Source: Lautropia sp. (GTDB taxonomy: Bacteria; Pseudomonadota; Gammaproteobacteria; Burkholderiales; Burkholderiaceae_E). Taken from it: a DNA stretch of 64,000 nt. The stretch spans positions 62,001 to 126,000 of the forward strand of contig JAUMZD010000002.1 of the NCBI GenBank assembly GCA_030528325.1. The letters are read 5' to 3'. The translations under genes were made by a program, and so were the position numbers. The notes beneath the pieces were generated by a model, which saw only the letters and a list, made by a program, of their open reading frames with translations, ran no database searches and had not been told where the DNA came from. This document shows, piece after piece, positions 36,087 to 45,110 of this stretch. Position 1 is the first letter of the stretch; every line of letters begins with the position of its first letter.

Positions 36087-36336
36087 TCATAACGCACGAA
36101 TCAGCTCATCGCCTTGTCTGGAAAACCTGACCAGCTCACGCCGACCATCTGGGTACTCCTTGATCATCAACCCCTGAGGCGTGTCCTTTTCACTGTAATA
36201 GATGGGAATCCCCCCCCGCCAACATCGCCTCCGCAGCAGAACCATCCCCATCCAGGCTCATCAAGGAAGCCCAGAGCCGGTCATGCAGTTCCTCCGTGTC
36301 TTCAGGGCACTGATCCTTCCTGATGTCCATTGCCAT
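36087..36336 (-). pseudogene. Small gene interrupted at a run of eight G (possible phase-variable gene)
   Basis: From the ATG at 36336, with AGAGGA seven bases upstream, the frame encodes MAMDIRKDQCPEDTEELHD and continues through an acidic helix to AEAMLAG. It then enters a homopolymer of eight G (plus-strand C at 36210-36217). As read, the frame stops soon after (GGDSHLLQ). With seven G it would continue as GIPIYYSEKDTPQGLMIKEY and RRELVRFSRQGDELIRAL to a stop at 36087, giving an intact 82-aa protein. Both halves look like real protein, so this is a frameshifted or slippage-controlled gene, or a sequencing error. Family unknown. It lies 125 bases downstream of the DUF262 gene on the same strand, so it may be a partner of it. 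Confidence 0.65.
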
Positions 36337-36461
36337 GGCCCTATCCTCTTTCACTGCTTCAACCCCTTTCCATCCTGATCGAGACCGACTCCCGTGATGG
36401 TTCCAGCTTTCCCGGAGTTATCCCTCTATCGGCTCGTACTGCCAAACCCAATTGCCCAAAC

Positions 36462-38186
36462 TCAGCGCCCATCCAACTGGGCAATCCGCCAGATCGACGT
36501 TGCCTGATCGGCCATCCATCGCTGGCGTGTTGCGATCGCTTCGGCCGACCATTCAGCATGATCTTCCGCCAGCCGTCGTGTGATGGCAAAAGCACTGTCC
36601 CGATAACAGGCCCGCTTGATCGGATAGGACTGGTTCCCTACCGCCCGGTTCTGCGCCGAGTCGAGCAGCGTCATGTTGCCCAAGCGGTAGACCAGCGCCT
36701 CTGCCTCATCCGTCCGGAATCCTTCCCAACCGTCAGCAGCACGTTGTGGCAATACATGCTCGACATTGAAAGCATCACTGCCCAAGCTGTAGTCCTGACC
36801 TGACAGGTGTTTTTCCAGCGCGCACAGGATGAAACGAACCACACGGTTGTTCCGGCTGTCGGTCGTCCGGATGACTTTTCCGGCAAAGGCTTCCCGAAAA
36901 ACCCTGTCTTCGATATAGATGCTGCGCAACCCCTGCAAGACCGCGTGCAGATCCTTCACCTCACCTGTGGCAACCCTTCGCGCCACGGCGTTGTAGACAC
37001 GCTCCTGCTCGGCCGTACCGTAGGCACCAATCACGTTGTAGCGTAACGAGATCACCACCGTTGCGCGCAACACCCCGACAAAGCCCGCATCATCGAGACG
37101 GCGACGGGCGGCCAGCAGCAAAGGGTAAGGCTGCCGGACACGAAAGGTCTTCAGGATACCGGCCTGCTCCTGGTCACGCCCCGGCCAATCGGATACCTCG
37201 GGTGATGACAGGGCCAGCCAGGTATCGAGGTCTTCGGCCAGCTCGCGCAACAGGGTAAAAACCTGATCAGGGCTTCTGATTTTTTGCCGGATCGTCTTGA
37301 ACAGCTCGGCCTGACGGACGAAACCATGCCGGCTGTTCCAGTGGGTTCGCAGGAAATCGGGAAAACTGTCCTGCTTGAGCCGGCCGACGATCTCTTCCCA
37401 TCGCTCTTCCAGACTACGCAGATGATGTTCGTCATCCCTGCCCCGATCGAGCACGGAAAACAGATAATTCTTCAGCAGGTCGGTGGAGGAGAGCTGCACG
37501 CCTCGTGCATTCAGGGTTTCAAAGACCTTGTAGGCATTCAGCTCGTCCGTCACGGTGATCACGGTAAAGAACAGGCCATCGCTGATGCTTTCCACCAGCT
37601 GGGCAAGAGCCCGTCCCTGATCGGTCTGGCCCGATACCTTCAGATAACCGCCAATCTGCCGGTCAAACCACTCGAAAGCCTTGCGAAGGCGATGTTCCGA
37701 CGCCCGTAACGCATAACGGGGCAAAGGTTCAAGCTGCACCATGTGGTGCTGGTAATAACCGTTGTTGTTGCGGTTGAGTGTCAGCTTCGGACGCACTTCC
37801 AGCGAGACCGGATCCAGGTAGCCCACATAGGTCTGACGGATCTGATCCAGCCGCTGCCCATTGGCCCTGGCCTCCACCCCCTGATCGATCAGACGTTGCA
37901 GATGCTTGAGCACCGCCAGCACGATGATGCTCAGCGTGGTCAGACGTTGCTGCCCGTCGATCACGTCGAAGCGACGATCATCGGCCGACTGCAACACCAG
38001 ATAGCCCATGTAGTGAGCGGACTCGCCATCAGGATCAAGGACGGCTCCGATGTCGAGCCACAGATCTTCCCATTCCGTTTCGCCCCAGCTGTAATCGCGC
38101 TGGAAGCGGGGAATACGGTAGGTCAACCCGTTTCCGATCAGCTTGCGAAAGGTATTGTTCTCGGTCTTGAAATGGGTGGCAGCCAT
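36462..38186 (-). CDS. DUF262/DUF1524 protein (GmrSD-like, putative defence nuclease)
   Basis: 574 aa. The N-terminal DUF262 domain has YRIPRFQRDYSWGETEWEDL and the nucleotide-binding DGQQR motif at residues 77-81. The C-terminal DUF1524 domain has the HNH-like NVEHVLPQ at 474-481, followed by YRLGNMTLLDSAQNRAVGN. This layout matches single-chain GmrSD-type proteins, some of which are type IV restriction enzymes cutting modified phage DNA. No methyltransferase or other restriction subunit is adjacent. The only same-strand companion is the broken small gene downstream. A defence role is inferred from family and context. Confidence 0.85.
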   Translation of the reverse strand: MAATHFKTENNTFRKLIGNGLTYRIPRFQRDYSWGETEWEDLWLDIGAVLDPDGESAHYMGYLVLQSADDRRFDVIDGQQRLTTLSIIVLAVLKHLQRLIDQGVEARANGQRLDQIRQTYVGYLDPVSLEVRPKLTLNRNNNGYYQHHMVQLEPLPRYALRASEHRLRKAFEWFDRQIGGYLKVSGQTDQGRALAQLVESISDGLFFTVITVTDELNAYKVFETLNARGVQLSSTDLLKNYLFSVLDRGRDDEHHLRSLEERWEEIVGRLKQDSFPDFLRTHWNSRHGFVRQAELFKTIRQKIRSPDQVFTLLRELAEDLDTWLALSSPEVSDWPGRDQEQAGILKTFRVRQPYPLLLAARRRLDDAGFVGVLRATVVISLRYNVIGAYGTAEQERVYNAVARRVATGEVKDLHAVLQGLRSIYIEDRVFREAFAGKVIRTTDSRNNRVVRFILCALEKHLSGQDYSLGSDAFNVEHVLPQRAADGWEGFRTDEAEALVYRLGNMTLLDSAQNRAVGNQSYPIKRACYRDSAFAITRRLAEDHAEWSAEAIATRQRWMADQATSIWRIAQLDGR

Positions 38187-38326
38187 GGTCGCTCAGCCGG
38201 GAAGCAGCATATCCACCGACCTTATCACGGGGGGAAAGAGCGCACCAGAGGCCCGCACGGTCATGCGGCCGCAGAACGAAGAACCAGGAAAGGGCGTCTC
38301 TGCATCGACATCCGTTCCCGGAACCC

Positions 38327-38429
38327 TGGGAGCTTGGGCGGTAGGAATCGCGAAGGCGAAAACCGGCCCCGCCGAGCACAGTTTGTGCCCGATTCGCCGC
38401 CCGCGACTTTCCTGCCGCCCAAGCTCCTG
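38327..38429. repeat. AGGAGC palindromic element, internally deleted copy, reversed
   Basis: About 103 bases running B end to A end. It begins TGGGAGCTTGGGCGGTAGG, continues ATCGCGAAGGCGAAAACCGG, and ends CCTGCCGCCCAAGCTCCTGG. The middle hairpins are missing; the deletion junction lies on a short GCCC shared by both sides. It lies just after the psd stop codon and before the DUF262 start. Confidence 0.88.
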
Positions 38430-38439
38430 GGGAAAATGC

Positions 38440-39285
38440 CTACACAGCCACCATCGCCTGCCCCATCCGAACCGCCTGGCCCGGTTGCCAGTCGGTGGGC
38501 AGCTTCGGGGCGCCAGCCGGAAACAGCATCACGACGGTCGAGCCCAGCAGGAATCGGCCCATCTCGGCGCCCTTCTCAAGCAGAACAGGCTCGCCATCAC
38601 CCGGATACTGCCAGCGGCGGATATGCCCCGGGCGCTCGGTGTTGACCACGCCGTGCCAGACGGTCGCCATGCTGCCCACGATGGTGGCGCCCACCAGCAC
38701 CATCACCCATGGCCCCCACGGCGCCTCGAAGACGCAGACCACCCGCTCGTTGCGGGCGAACAGCCCTGGCACGCCGGCCGCCGTGGCCGGACTCACCGAG
38801 AACAGCGCGCCCGGCACATGGATCATCTGCTCGAGCTGGCCCTCGCACGGCATGTGGATGCGATGGTAGTCTCGCGGGCTCAGGTAGAGGGTGGCGAACT
38901 GCCCATCCCGGAACTGGCTGGCCAGCGCCTCGTCACCGCCCAGCAGCGCGGTGCAAGTGTACTCATGGCCCTTGGCCTGAAAGATCCGGCCGTCCCGGAT
39001 CGGGCCGAGCTGGCTCACGGCACCATCGACCGGGCAGACGAGCGGCGTGTCGGCCAGCGGACGGACGCCCGGGCGAAGCGCACGGGTGAAGAACTCGTTG
39101 AAGCTGCCGTAGGCAGCCGGATCGGATTCGGCCGCTTCGCTCATGTCCACCCGGTACTGGCGGATGAAGCGTTGGATGACTGCCTGCGTGGCAGAGCCCC
39201 CCTGACGGCGCGCCAGCGCGCCGCAGAGTCGGGTCAGCCCCTGCTTGGGCAACAGATATTGAGCGATAACCGTCGGTGAAGGCAT
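38440..39285 (-). CDS. psd: Phosphatidylserine decarboxylase proenzyme
   Basis: 281 aa. The self-cleavage site LGST is present with Gly248-Ser249; the serine becomes the pyruvoyl group of the small alpha chain. Other hallmarks are the FNEFFTRALRPGVRPL segment and YLSPRDYHRIHMP, whose His is catalytic. It makes phosphatidylethanolamine at the inner membrane. The N-terminus (MPSPTVIAQYLLPKQGLTRL) matches proteobacterial Psd. A palindromic element follows directly. Confidence 0.97.
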   Translation of the reverse strand: MPSPTVIAQYLLPKQGLTRLCGALARRQGGSATQAVIQRFIRQYRVDMSEAAESDPAAYGSFNEFFTRALRPGVRPLADTPLVCPVDGAVSQLGPIRDGRIFQAKGHEYTCTALLGGDEALASQFRDGQFATLYLSPRDYHRIHMPCEGQLEQMIHVPGALFSVSPATAAGVPGLFARNERVVCVFEAPWGPWVMVLVGATIVGSMATVWHGVVNTERPGHIRRWQYPGDGEPVLLEKGAEMGRFLLGSTVVMLFPAGAPKLPTDWQPGQAVRMGQAMVAV

Positions 39286-39312
39286 ACGGGCGATAGTGTA
39301 AGCGCAGAGGGC

Positions 39313-39744
39313 TCAGCCAGCCAGCGTATCATCCGGCTGGGCTGCAGGCCGGAAACGGGGCGTGCAGATGGCCAGGAACACGAGCTCACCGTCACCGATG
39401 TTGGAGATACGGCGCGAGTACCCAGCCGGGATCATCACCACGTCACCCGGTTCCAGCGACGAGATCGTATGGTCACCTTCGGTAAAGGAACGGTTGGGGC
39501 CCACCAGCTCGATCCGCCCCTGCCCCTCGAGCACCACGTAGCGTTCCCAGATGTTCTGGAAACGGCGCAGCCGGGTCTCGGCCCCAACCTCGACACGGAT
39601 TCGGGCGATGGACAGATCCGGGTCGGCCGGATCATTCAACCAGTCCGTGATATAGCAGCCCGGCTCGATGCCGGACTCGGAACGGCTGTCATCCCGCAGG
39701 ATCAACGGTTTCGCAACGATGGCGGCTTCATCAGTCTGGGCCAT
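39313..39744 (-). CDS. Cupin-domain protein
   Basis: 143 aa from the ATG at 39744, which has GGGGAGGGG just upstream. A single cupin barrel: RFQNIWERYVVLEGQGRIEL and SLEPGDVVMIPAGYSRRISN. It resembles small mannose-6-phosphate-isomerase-like cupins, whose reactions are often unknown. Only some of the usual metal-binding His/Glu residues are visible, so metal binding is unclear. The open frame extends upstream to 40014 but that part is not conserved-looking. It lies upstream of psd with 27 bases between. Confidence 0.75.
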   Translation of the reverse strand: MAQTDEAAIVAKPLILRDDSRSESGIEPGCYITDWLNDPADPDLSIARIRVEVGAETRLRRFQNIWERYVVLEGQGRIELVGPNRSFTEGDHTISSLEPGDVVMIPAGYSRRISNIGDGELVFLAICTPRFRPAAQPDDTLAG

Positions 39745-40079
39745 GGTTAACCCCTCCCCCGGTCGGCAACTGGTTGAACACGAAATCATCCCAACGTGGC
39801 GGATGCTAACCGCCCCGCTGCCGGATTGCCGCATTTTTGTGCGCACCGATACAACCGGGCGATGCGTAAAACAGACACTTCTCACCGACCAGCCGTCTCC
39901 TGTCATCAGCCAGCTACCCGACACCTCTCGCCGCTCTCCCCCGGGCATCGCATGCTTGCACGCATGCAGCCCCGGTTTTCCTGCCGCGCCGACAACGGTG
40001 TGGCTGCCTGTCATGCGCCCGGAAACCGGCGCCCGGTGATCGATTCGATCTGTGTTCGTACTCTCTGGAAGACCCTGAC
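39745..40079. other. Divergent intergenic region, cupin and GGDEF-EAL genes
   Basis: 335 bases between divergent genes. Short frames on both strands have no coding character. It presumably holds both promoters; none can be assigned by eye. Confidence 0.4.
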
Positions 40080-42380
40080 GTGCGTTTGTTCGGCCTGACG
40101 TTCACCCCTCTCAGCCTCTGGCCCCGCCATGCCCAGCTGGGCCTCTGGACATGCTGCCTGCTGGCCGTGACGCGGGTCGCCATTCACCTGTCCCAGCATG
40201 ATGCCAAGACCAGCGGCTCGATGGACACGGCCATCCTGTTCGTGCAGACCCTGTCACTTCTGCCGATCATCGGCCTGCTGCACTGCCTGTTCAAGGAAGA
40301 TGCCACCTCGCCCAACCCGGTACGCCTGCAGGCCCGCAAACCCAGAAATATTGCCCCATTTCTGGCCATCATCCTCAGCTGCCTGCTGCCATTTCTCAGT
40401 CACGAGCATGCCCGCTGGCTAAGTTCCGGCATCGATGGACTGCTCAGCCTGATCCTGATCGCCCAGCTGTTCGGTGTCTTCAAACATCAGCGCTCCCTGG
40501 AAGGCAGACTGGCCATCGTGGCGGCCGTCCTGAGTTCGAGCATGCTGAACCTGGCTTTTCTTGAAAGTCAGTGGTCACTTTCCATCGTGCCGAAGCTCTG
40601 GCTTCCCATCATTGCCGCCACCGGCCTCACACTCTGGATCGCCGCCTTCCTCAGTCAGGGCGCACGACGCGAAAAACAGCTCCAGCACTCGGTCTCACAA
40701 CTTGAGCACGCGGCACGCACCCTGCACCGCATCTACAACACCTCACCCGTGGCTCTGCTCAGTCTGGATCAGGAGGCCCGAATCCAGCGCTGGAACCAGC
40801 GTGCTGCCGAAGCCTTTGGCGGTGACCTGGCCCAGCACCAGAGCCCGCACATCTTCTCGCTGCTCGGCAACACGGTGGGTCAGCAGCTGCTGAACGACCT
40901 GAAGAAAACCGGCATCCACCACAGCGAGCTGACGCTCTCGCGCAATGGCATCGACAAGATCTGGGTGCTGGAGGCCAGCATCCGGGACAATGGCAGCGAG
41001 ATCGGCATGCACGAAGTGACGGCCCATGCCCGGCGCGCTGCCACCTTCCAGGAGATCGCCGAGCAGGACGCGCTCACCGGCACGCCGAATCTGGTGGGCC
41101 TGCGCCGCATTCTGAGCAAGCAGCTCGTGCAGATGCGCACGAGCACACCGCTCAGCTGTCTCTACATCAACATCCAGCAGTTCGGGCAGATCAACCAGCT
41201 CTTCGGTCGCGCCGCCGGCGATGCCGTGCTGCGAGCCGTGGCCCAGCATCTGGAGAAGCATGTGCCGTCACCGGCCGTCTCGGGCCGCATTCGTGACGAC
41301 CAGTTCCTCGTGATCCTGCCCGGCAGCGAGCTCACACTCACCCGCACCCGGGCCAACACCCTGCTCGCCAGCCTCTCACGCACCGCCATCGACCATCAGG
41401 GTCTGTCGATCCACATCAAGGTGGCCATCGGCGCGGTGGAAAGCGTGGCCGGCATGAATGCCGACCGGCTGATCGAATCCGCCCGGCTCGCCTGCGCCCT
41501 GTCCGAGCAGGAATCAGGCGCACGCACCTATGCCGTGATGGCCGACAGCCCTGCGCTGAGCGATCCGGCTGCCAGCCACCAGTTCGGCCCCAACCTGCGG
41601 CAGAAACTGCCGGAAACGCTGATCCGGCTGCATGCACAGGCCGTCACCTCGCTGCAGAACGATGTGCCAACCCAGTCCCTGACGGTCTTGCCCCGCCTGA
41701 TCGGTGCCAACGGTCAGCTGCAGCTGCCGGCCCAGCTCGAACAGGCGGCTGCCCGTCAGGGCGCCTCGGCCGCACTGGATCGCTTCCTGCTCAGCCAGAT
41801 CCTGCAGACGATGGCCACCCGCCGTGCCACACTGCCTGCCAACGGCATGGTGATTTTCCGTCTCAGCCCTCTCTCGCTGGCCGAACCCGGCTTCACCGGC
41901 AACCTGATCCGGCTGCTGGGCGCCGATGGCACGGCCGCGAACCGGCTCTGCATCGAACTGCCCTCGCAGGTGCTCGATTACGATCTTGAAGGCGCCCGCG
42001 CCTTCCTGAAGGACCTGCGCCTGCTGTCGGTGCATTCGGGCATCGATCTGCTCGACACCGATGCCACCGGCCTGCCCCTGCACCAGCTCACCCAGCTGCC
42101 GATCCGGCATATCCGCCTGGACGGACGGCTGTTCTCCGATCTGGAAGCCAACCCACACGCCTGCAAGGAAGTGACGGCCATCAAAGCCGTCTGCGAAATC
42201 ATGGGCTTCGAATGCCTGATCGACCAGGTGAACAACCCGCTCGATCTGCGTCCGTTGCGCGAGCTGGGCCTGGATCTGGTACAGGGCAGCGCCGTCTCGG
42301 CCATTCGTCCGCTGGAGGACGCCCTGATCGGCCGGGAAGAACAGCCACTGCTGCCGATCGGCTCGCTGATCCCGGTCTGA
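40080..42380 (+). CDS. Membrane GGDEF-EAL protein with degenerate catalytic motifs
   Basis: 766 aa from a GTG at 40080 (GGAAG upstream). About five hydrophobic segments occupy the first 190 residues. A PAS domain follows (about 215-310, AVALLSLDQEARIQRWNQRAAEAF-like), then GGDEF- and EAL-like domains. The GGDEF signature is replaced by RDDQF at residues 405-409, so cyclase activity is unlikely. The EAL domain lacks the expected EAL glutamate and other acidic metal ligands (for example IRLDGRLFSDL in place of KID), so phosphodiesterase activity is also doubtful. It may be a c-di-GMP effector or a scaffold. The stop lies within short direct repeats of TGATCCCGGTC. Confidence 0.8.
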   Translation: MRLFGLTFTPLSLWPRHAQLGLWTCCLLAVTRVAIHLSQHDAKTSGSMDTAILFVQTLSLLPIIGLLHCLFKEDATSPNPVRLQARKPRNIAPFLAIILSCLLPFLSHEHARWLSSGIDGLLSLILIAQLFGVFKHQRSLEGRLAIVAAVLSSSMLNLAFLESQWSLSIVPKLWLPIIAATGLTLWIAAFLSQGARREKQLQHSVSQLEHAARTLHRIYNTSPVALLSLDQEARIQRWNQRAAEAFGGDLAQHQSPHIFSLLGNTVGQQLLNDLKKTGIHHSELTLSRNGIDKIWVLEASIRDNGSEIGMHEVTAHARRAATFQEIAEQDALTGTPNLVGLRRILSKQLVQMRTSTPLSCLYINIQQFGQINQLFGRAAGDAVLRAVAQHLEKHVPSPAVSGRIRDDQFLVILPGSELTLTRTRANTLLASLSRTAIDHQGLSIHIKVAIGAVESVAGMNADRLIESARLACALSEQESGARTYAVMADSPALSDPAASHQFGPNLRQKLPETLIRLHAQAVTSLQNDVPTQSLTVLPRLIGANGQLQLPAQLEQAAARQGASAALDRFLLSQILQTMATRRATLPANGMVIFRLSPLSLAEPGFTGNLIRLLGADGTAANRLCIELPSQVLDYDLEGARAFLKDLRLLSVHSGIDLLDTDATGLPLHQLTQLPIRHIRLDGRLFSDLEANPHACKEVTAIKAVCEIMGFECLIDQVNNPLDLRPLRELGLDLVQGSAVSAIRPLEDALIGREEQPLLPIGSLIPV

Positions 42381-42408
42381 TCCCGGTCTGATCCCGAAAC
42401 GGCTCGCT

Positions 42409-42981
42409 TCAGCCGACCGGTATCAGGCTGCCATCACCGCTCGGCACCGACACCCAGCCCAGCGCCATCGCGACGAAACCGAAGAGGGCTGCCAGCACCA
42501 GCATGACCAGCGTCACAGGCACGCCCGCCAGCAGGATGCCAACGATCGAATAGCCGAGGCTGGCCTTCGGTATGGCCCCGGACAATGCATTGCCGAGCAC
42601 CCAGATCGAAAACAGCCAGATGGGCATCAGCAGGATCATCGGCACACCCAGCAGCGACAGGGCGCAGCCGACCAGATTCACCACGAACCAGGCCGCTGCC
42701 ATCAGGTTGAAGAGATCCCCCCGGCCGTCCCAGCGCCCACCCCGCTTCATCCACCAGCGCATGAACCAGTAGCTCGTCAGGAACGCCCCCCACAGCAACA
42801 GCAGACCCAACCAGGCCAGCGCCACGATCGGCACGTTCGGCTCGGCCGCCACCGTCGCTGGATCCAGCCCGACCAGCGCACCCAGCAGCGATATGCCCAA
42901 TACCGCCTGCCAGCGGGGAAAGTCGAATCGGTCGAACGGCTGCTCCTTCAGCAGAAAGGCAGCCCAGGCGGCGCTGAGCAT
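42409..42981 (-). CDS. Polytopic membrane protein, unknown function
   Basis: 190 aa, not recognised with confidence. It has four to five hydrophobic segments (about residues 25-42, 52-72, 92-115, 117-140 and 150-180), with a basic loop MKRGGRWDGRGDL after the second. The pattern resembles Yip1/YIF1-like inner-membrane proteins, but no diagnostic motif is seen. It is convergent with the GGDEF-EAL gene. The ATG at 42981 is the only reasonable start. Confidence 0.6.
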   Translation of the reverse strand: MLSAAWAAFLLKEQPFDRFDFPRWQAVLGISLLGALVGLDPATVAAEPNVPIVALAWLGLLLLWGAFLTSYWFMRWWMKRGGRWDGRGDLFNLMAAAWFVVNLVGCALSLLGVPMILLMPIWLFSIWVLGNALSGAIPKASLGYSIVGILLAGVPVTLVMLVLAALFGFVAMALGWVSVPSGDGSLIPVG

Positions 42982-43082
42982 GTTGTCTCCCGGTCATGAT
43001 CCGTCATCGGAATGACTGTAACACCTGTACTGCGCCACCTGTCGCCAAACACCCTGGCGAGCAGGGCCATCCACCCTCCCGG

Positions 43083-43230
43083 GCGCTTGGGGCGGCAGGA
43101 ATCGCGAAAGCCCCTCCGGGCGTGCAGAACAAGGCGCCAAGCCCGCAGAATCCTCCATGGCTTCAAGGGATTGGCAACGGTGCGCCGGTATGTAAGGCGC
43201 ACGAAGCTCGCGCCCAGAGGGGCTTTCGCG
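43083..43230. repeat. Variant palindromic element with GCGAAAGCCCC arms
   Basis: The left edge (GCGCTTGGGGCGGCAGGAAT) is like the B end of the AGGAGC family. At 43103 it turns into the 20-base arm CGCGAAAGCCCCTCCGGGCG. The reverse complement of this arm, with one mismatch, is at 43211-43230; the loop is 88 bases. The same arm occurs alone at 15209-15239. The element fills the gap between the unknown membrane protein and the recQ end. Confidence 0.75.
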
Positions 43231-43265
43231 GGGACGAATCAGTGCATAACACGTTCTACTGCCGC

Positions 43266-45110
43266 TCAGGCATCGGACAGCTCCCCCGTCCTTGCCACCA
43301 CGTCCAGTACCGCCTCGCCGTAGGTCTGGAGCTTCTTCGCACCGACGCCGGGCACCTCGGCCAGAGCCGCCAGATCGGAAGGCTTCGAACGGGCGATGTC
43401 ATGCAGTGTCGCATCATGAAAGATCACATAGGCCGGCACGCCGCTGGCGCGAGCCTGCTGGCTTCGCCAGGCTCGCAGCCGGGCGAAGCAGGCCGCACCG
43501 TCCGCATCCAGATCCTGCTCCAGCGTCGAGGCCACCACACCGCGCTGACGCTTGCGAGCGCGTGCATCGCGCGCATTTTCGGACGGCGTGCGCAAAGCCA
43601 CCGATTGCTCGCCCTTCAGGACAGGGCGGCTGGCCTCGGTCAGCAAGACCGTCTGGAAGCGCTCGGCATCGATGTAGATCAGGCCGGCAATCGAGAGCTG
43701 GCGAACCACCGAACGCCATTGCGAGACGCTCAGATCGGCACCGATCCCGAAAACGGGCAGATCCTGATGACCGTAGCGCCGGACCTTCTCGTTGTCGGCC
43801 CCCCTCAGCACGTCGATCAGATGCTGTGCGCCGAAAGACGTGCCACTGGCCTTCTGACAGCGGTACACGCAGGACATGAATTTCTGGGCGAGCACCGTGC
43901 CATCGATGGTGTCCGGCGGGTTCAGGCAATTGTCACAGTTGCCACACGGCTCGACAGCCTCGCCAAAATAGGCCAGCAGCCTCACGCGCCGGCAATCGGT
44001 GGCCTCGCACAGGGCCAGCATCGAATCCAGCTTGTTGCCGGCCTGCCGCTTGAAATCCGGATGCGCCTCGGAGCTGTCGATGAAACGGCGCTGCTGCAGC
44101 ACATCCGACAGCCCATAGGCCATCCAGGCCTCCGCCGGCATGCCATCACGCCCCGCACGGCCTGTTTCCTGATAATAGGCTTCGATGGAACGCGGCAGAT
44201 CCAGGTGAGCGACGAAACGGACATCGGGCTTGTCGATCCCCATCCCGAACGCAATGGTCGCCACGACGATCATCCCGTCCTCACGCTGAAAAGCGGTCTG
44301 CACCTCCGATCGTTCATCGGCATCCAGCCCGGCATGATAGGCGCGGGCATGGAAGCCTTCAGCCTGCAGGAAGGCCGCCACCTGCTCGACCCGCGATCGG
44401 GTGGCGCAATAGACGATCCCCGACTCCCCTTCATGACCGTTGCGGATGAAGCGCAGCAGCTGCTGGCGCGAGTCGCGTTTTTCGACGATGTGATAGCGGA
44501 TGTTCGGCCGGTCGAAACTCGTGAGAAAAGTGCGCGCTTCGGTCAGCTCGAGCCTGAGCACCATCTCCCGGCGTGTCAGGTCGTCGGCGGTGGCCGTCAG
44601 TGCAATCCGGGGCACCGACGGAAAGCGTGCAGCCAGACGCCCCAGATCCATGTACTCCGGCCGGAAATCATGTCCCCACTGCGACACGCAATGCGCCTCA
44701 TCAATGGCGATCAGCCCGATCCGGCAACGATCCAGCAAAGCCAGCGTGCGTTCGGTCAGCAGACGCTCTGGCGCGATGTAGAGCAGTTTCAGCTCGCCCG
44801 CCAGCAGATCGCGCTCCACCGCAGCCGCCTCGTCCGCGCTCAGCGATGAATTCAGATAGGCTGCCGACACCCCCAGCTCACGCAGCGCCGCCACCTGATC
44901 CTGCATCAACGCGATCAGGGGCGACACGACGATACCAACCCCGGGACGCAGCAGGGCAGGAATCTGGTAACAGAGCGATTTGCCACCACCGGTCGGCATC
45001 AGTACCAGCGCATGACCGCCATCGACGATATGATCGATGATGTCACGCTGATGCCCCCGGAAAGCCGGATAGCCGAAGATCTGCTGCAACACCTGATCAG
45101 CGTTCATCAT
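43266..45110 (-). CDS. recQ: ATP-dependent DNA helicase RecQ
   Basis: About 614 aa. Helicase motifs: PTGGGKSLCYQIPAL (Walker A), IDEAHCVSQWGHDFRPEY (DEAH plus aromatic loop) and the QETGRAGRDG motif VI. The RQC zinc cysteines are in CRRVRLLAYF and EPCGNCDNC, followed by a winged helix and a complete HRDC domain at the C-terminus (IARSKPSDLAALAEVPGVG). It unwinds DNA 3' to 5' in recombination and repair. The start at 45110 (MMNADQVLQQIFGYPAF) matches the family. In-frame starts at 45203 and 45302 would add an N-terminal extension. Confidence 0.96.
   Translation of the reverse strand: MMNADQVLQQIFGYPAFRGHQRDIIDHIVDGGHALVLMPTGGGKSLCYQIPALLRPGVGIVVSPLIALMQDQVAALRELGVSAAYLNSSLSADEAAAVERDLLAGELKLLYIAPERLLTERTLALLDRCRIGLIAIDEAHCVSQWGHDFRPEYMDLGRLAARFPSVPRIALTATADDLTRREMVLRLELTEARTFLTSFDRPNIRYHIVEKRDSRQQLLRFIRNGHEGESGIVYCATRSRVEQVAAFLQAEGFHARAYHAGLDADERSEVQTAFQREDGMIVVATIAFGMGIDKPDVRFVAHLDLPRSIEAYYQETGRAGRDGMPAEAWMAYGLSDVLQQRRFIDSSEAHPDFKRQAGNKLDSMLALCEATDCRRVRLLAYFGEAVEPCGNCDNCLNPPDTIDGTVLAQKFMSCVYRCQKASGTSFGAQHLIDVLRGADNEKVRRYGHQDLPVFGIGADLSVSQWRSVVRQLSIAGLIYIDAERFQTVLLTEASRPVLKGEQSVALRTPSENARDARARKRQRGVVASTLEQDLDADGAACFARLRAWRSQQARASGVPAYVIFHDATLHDIARSKPSDLAALAEVPGVGAKKLQTYGEAVLDVVARTGELSDA

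Noticed and set aside
42996-44849. 617-codon plus-strand frame
   Set aside because: Antisense to recQ and running through the variant palindromic element; no domain.
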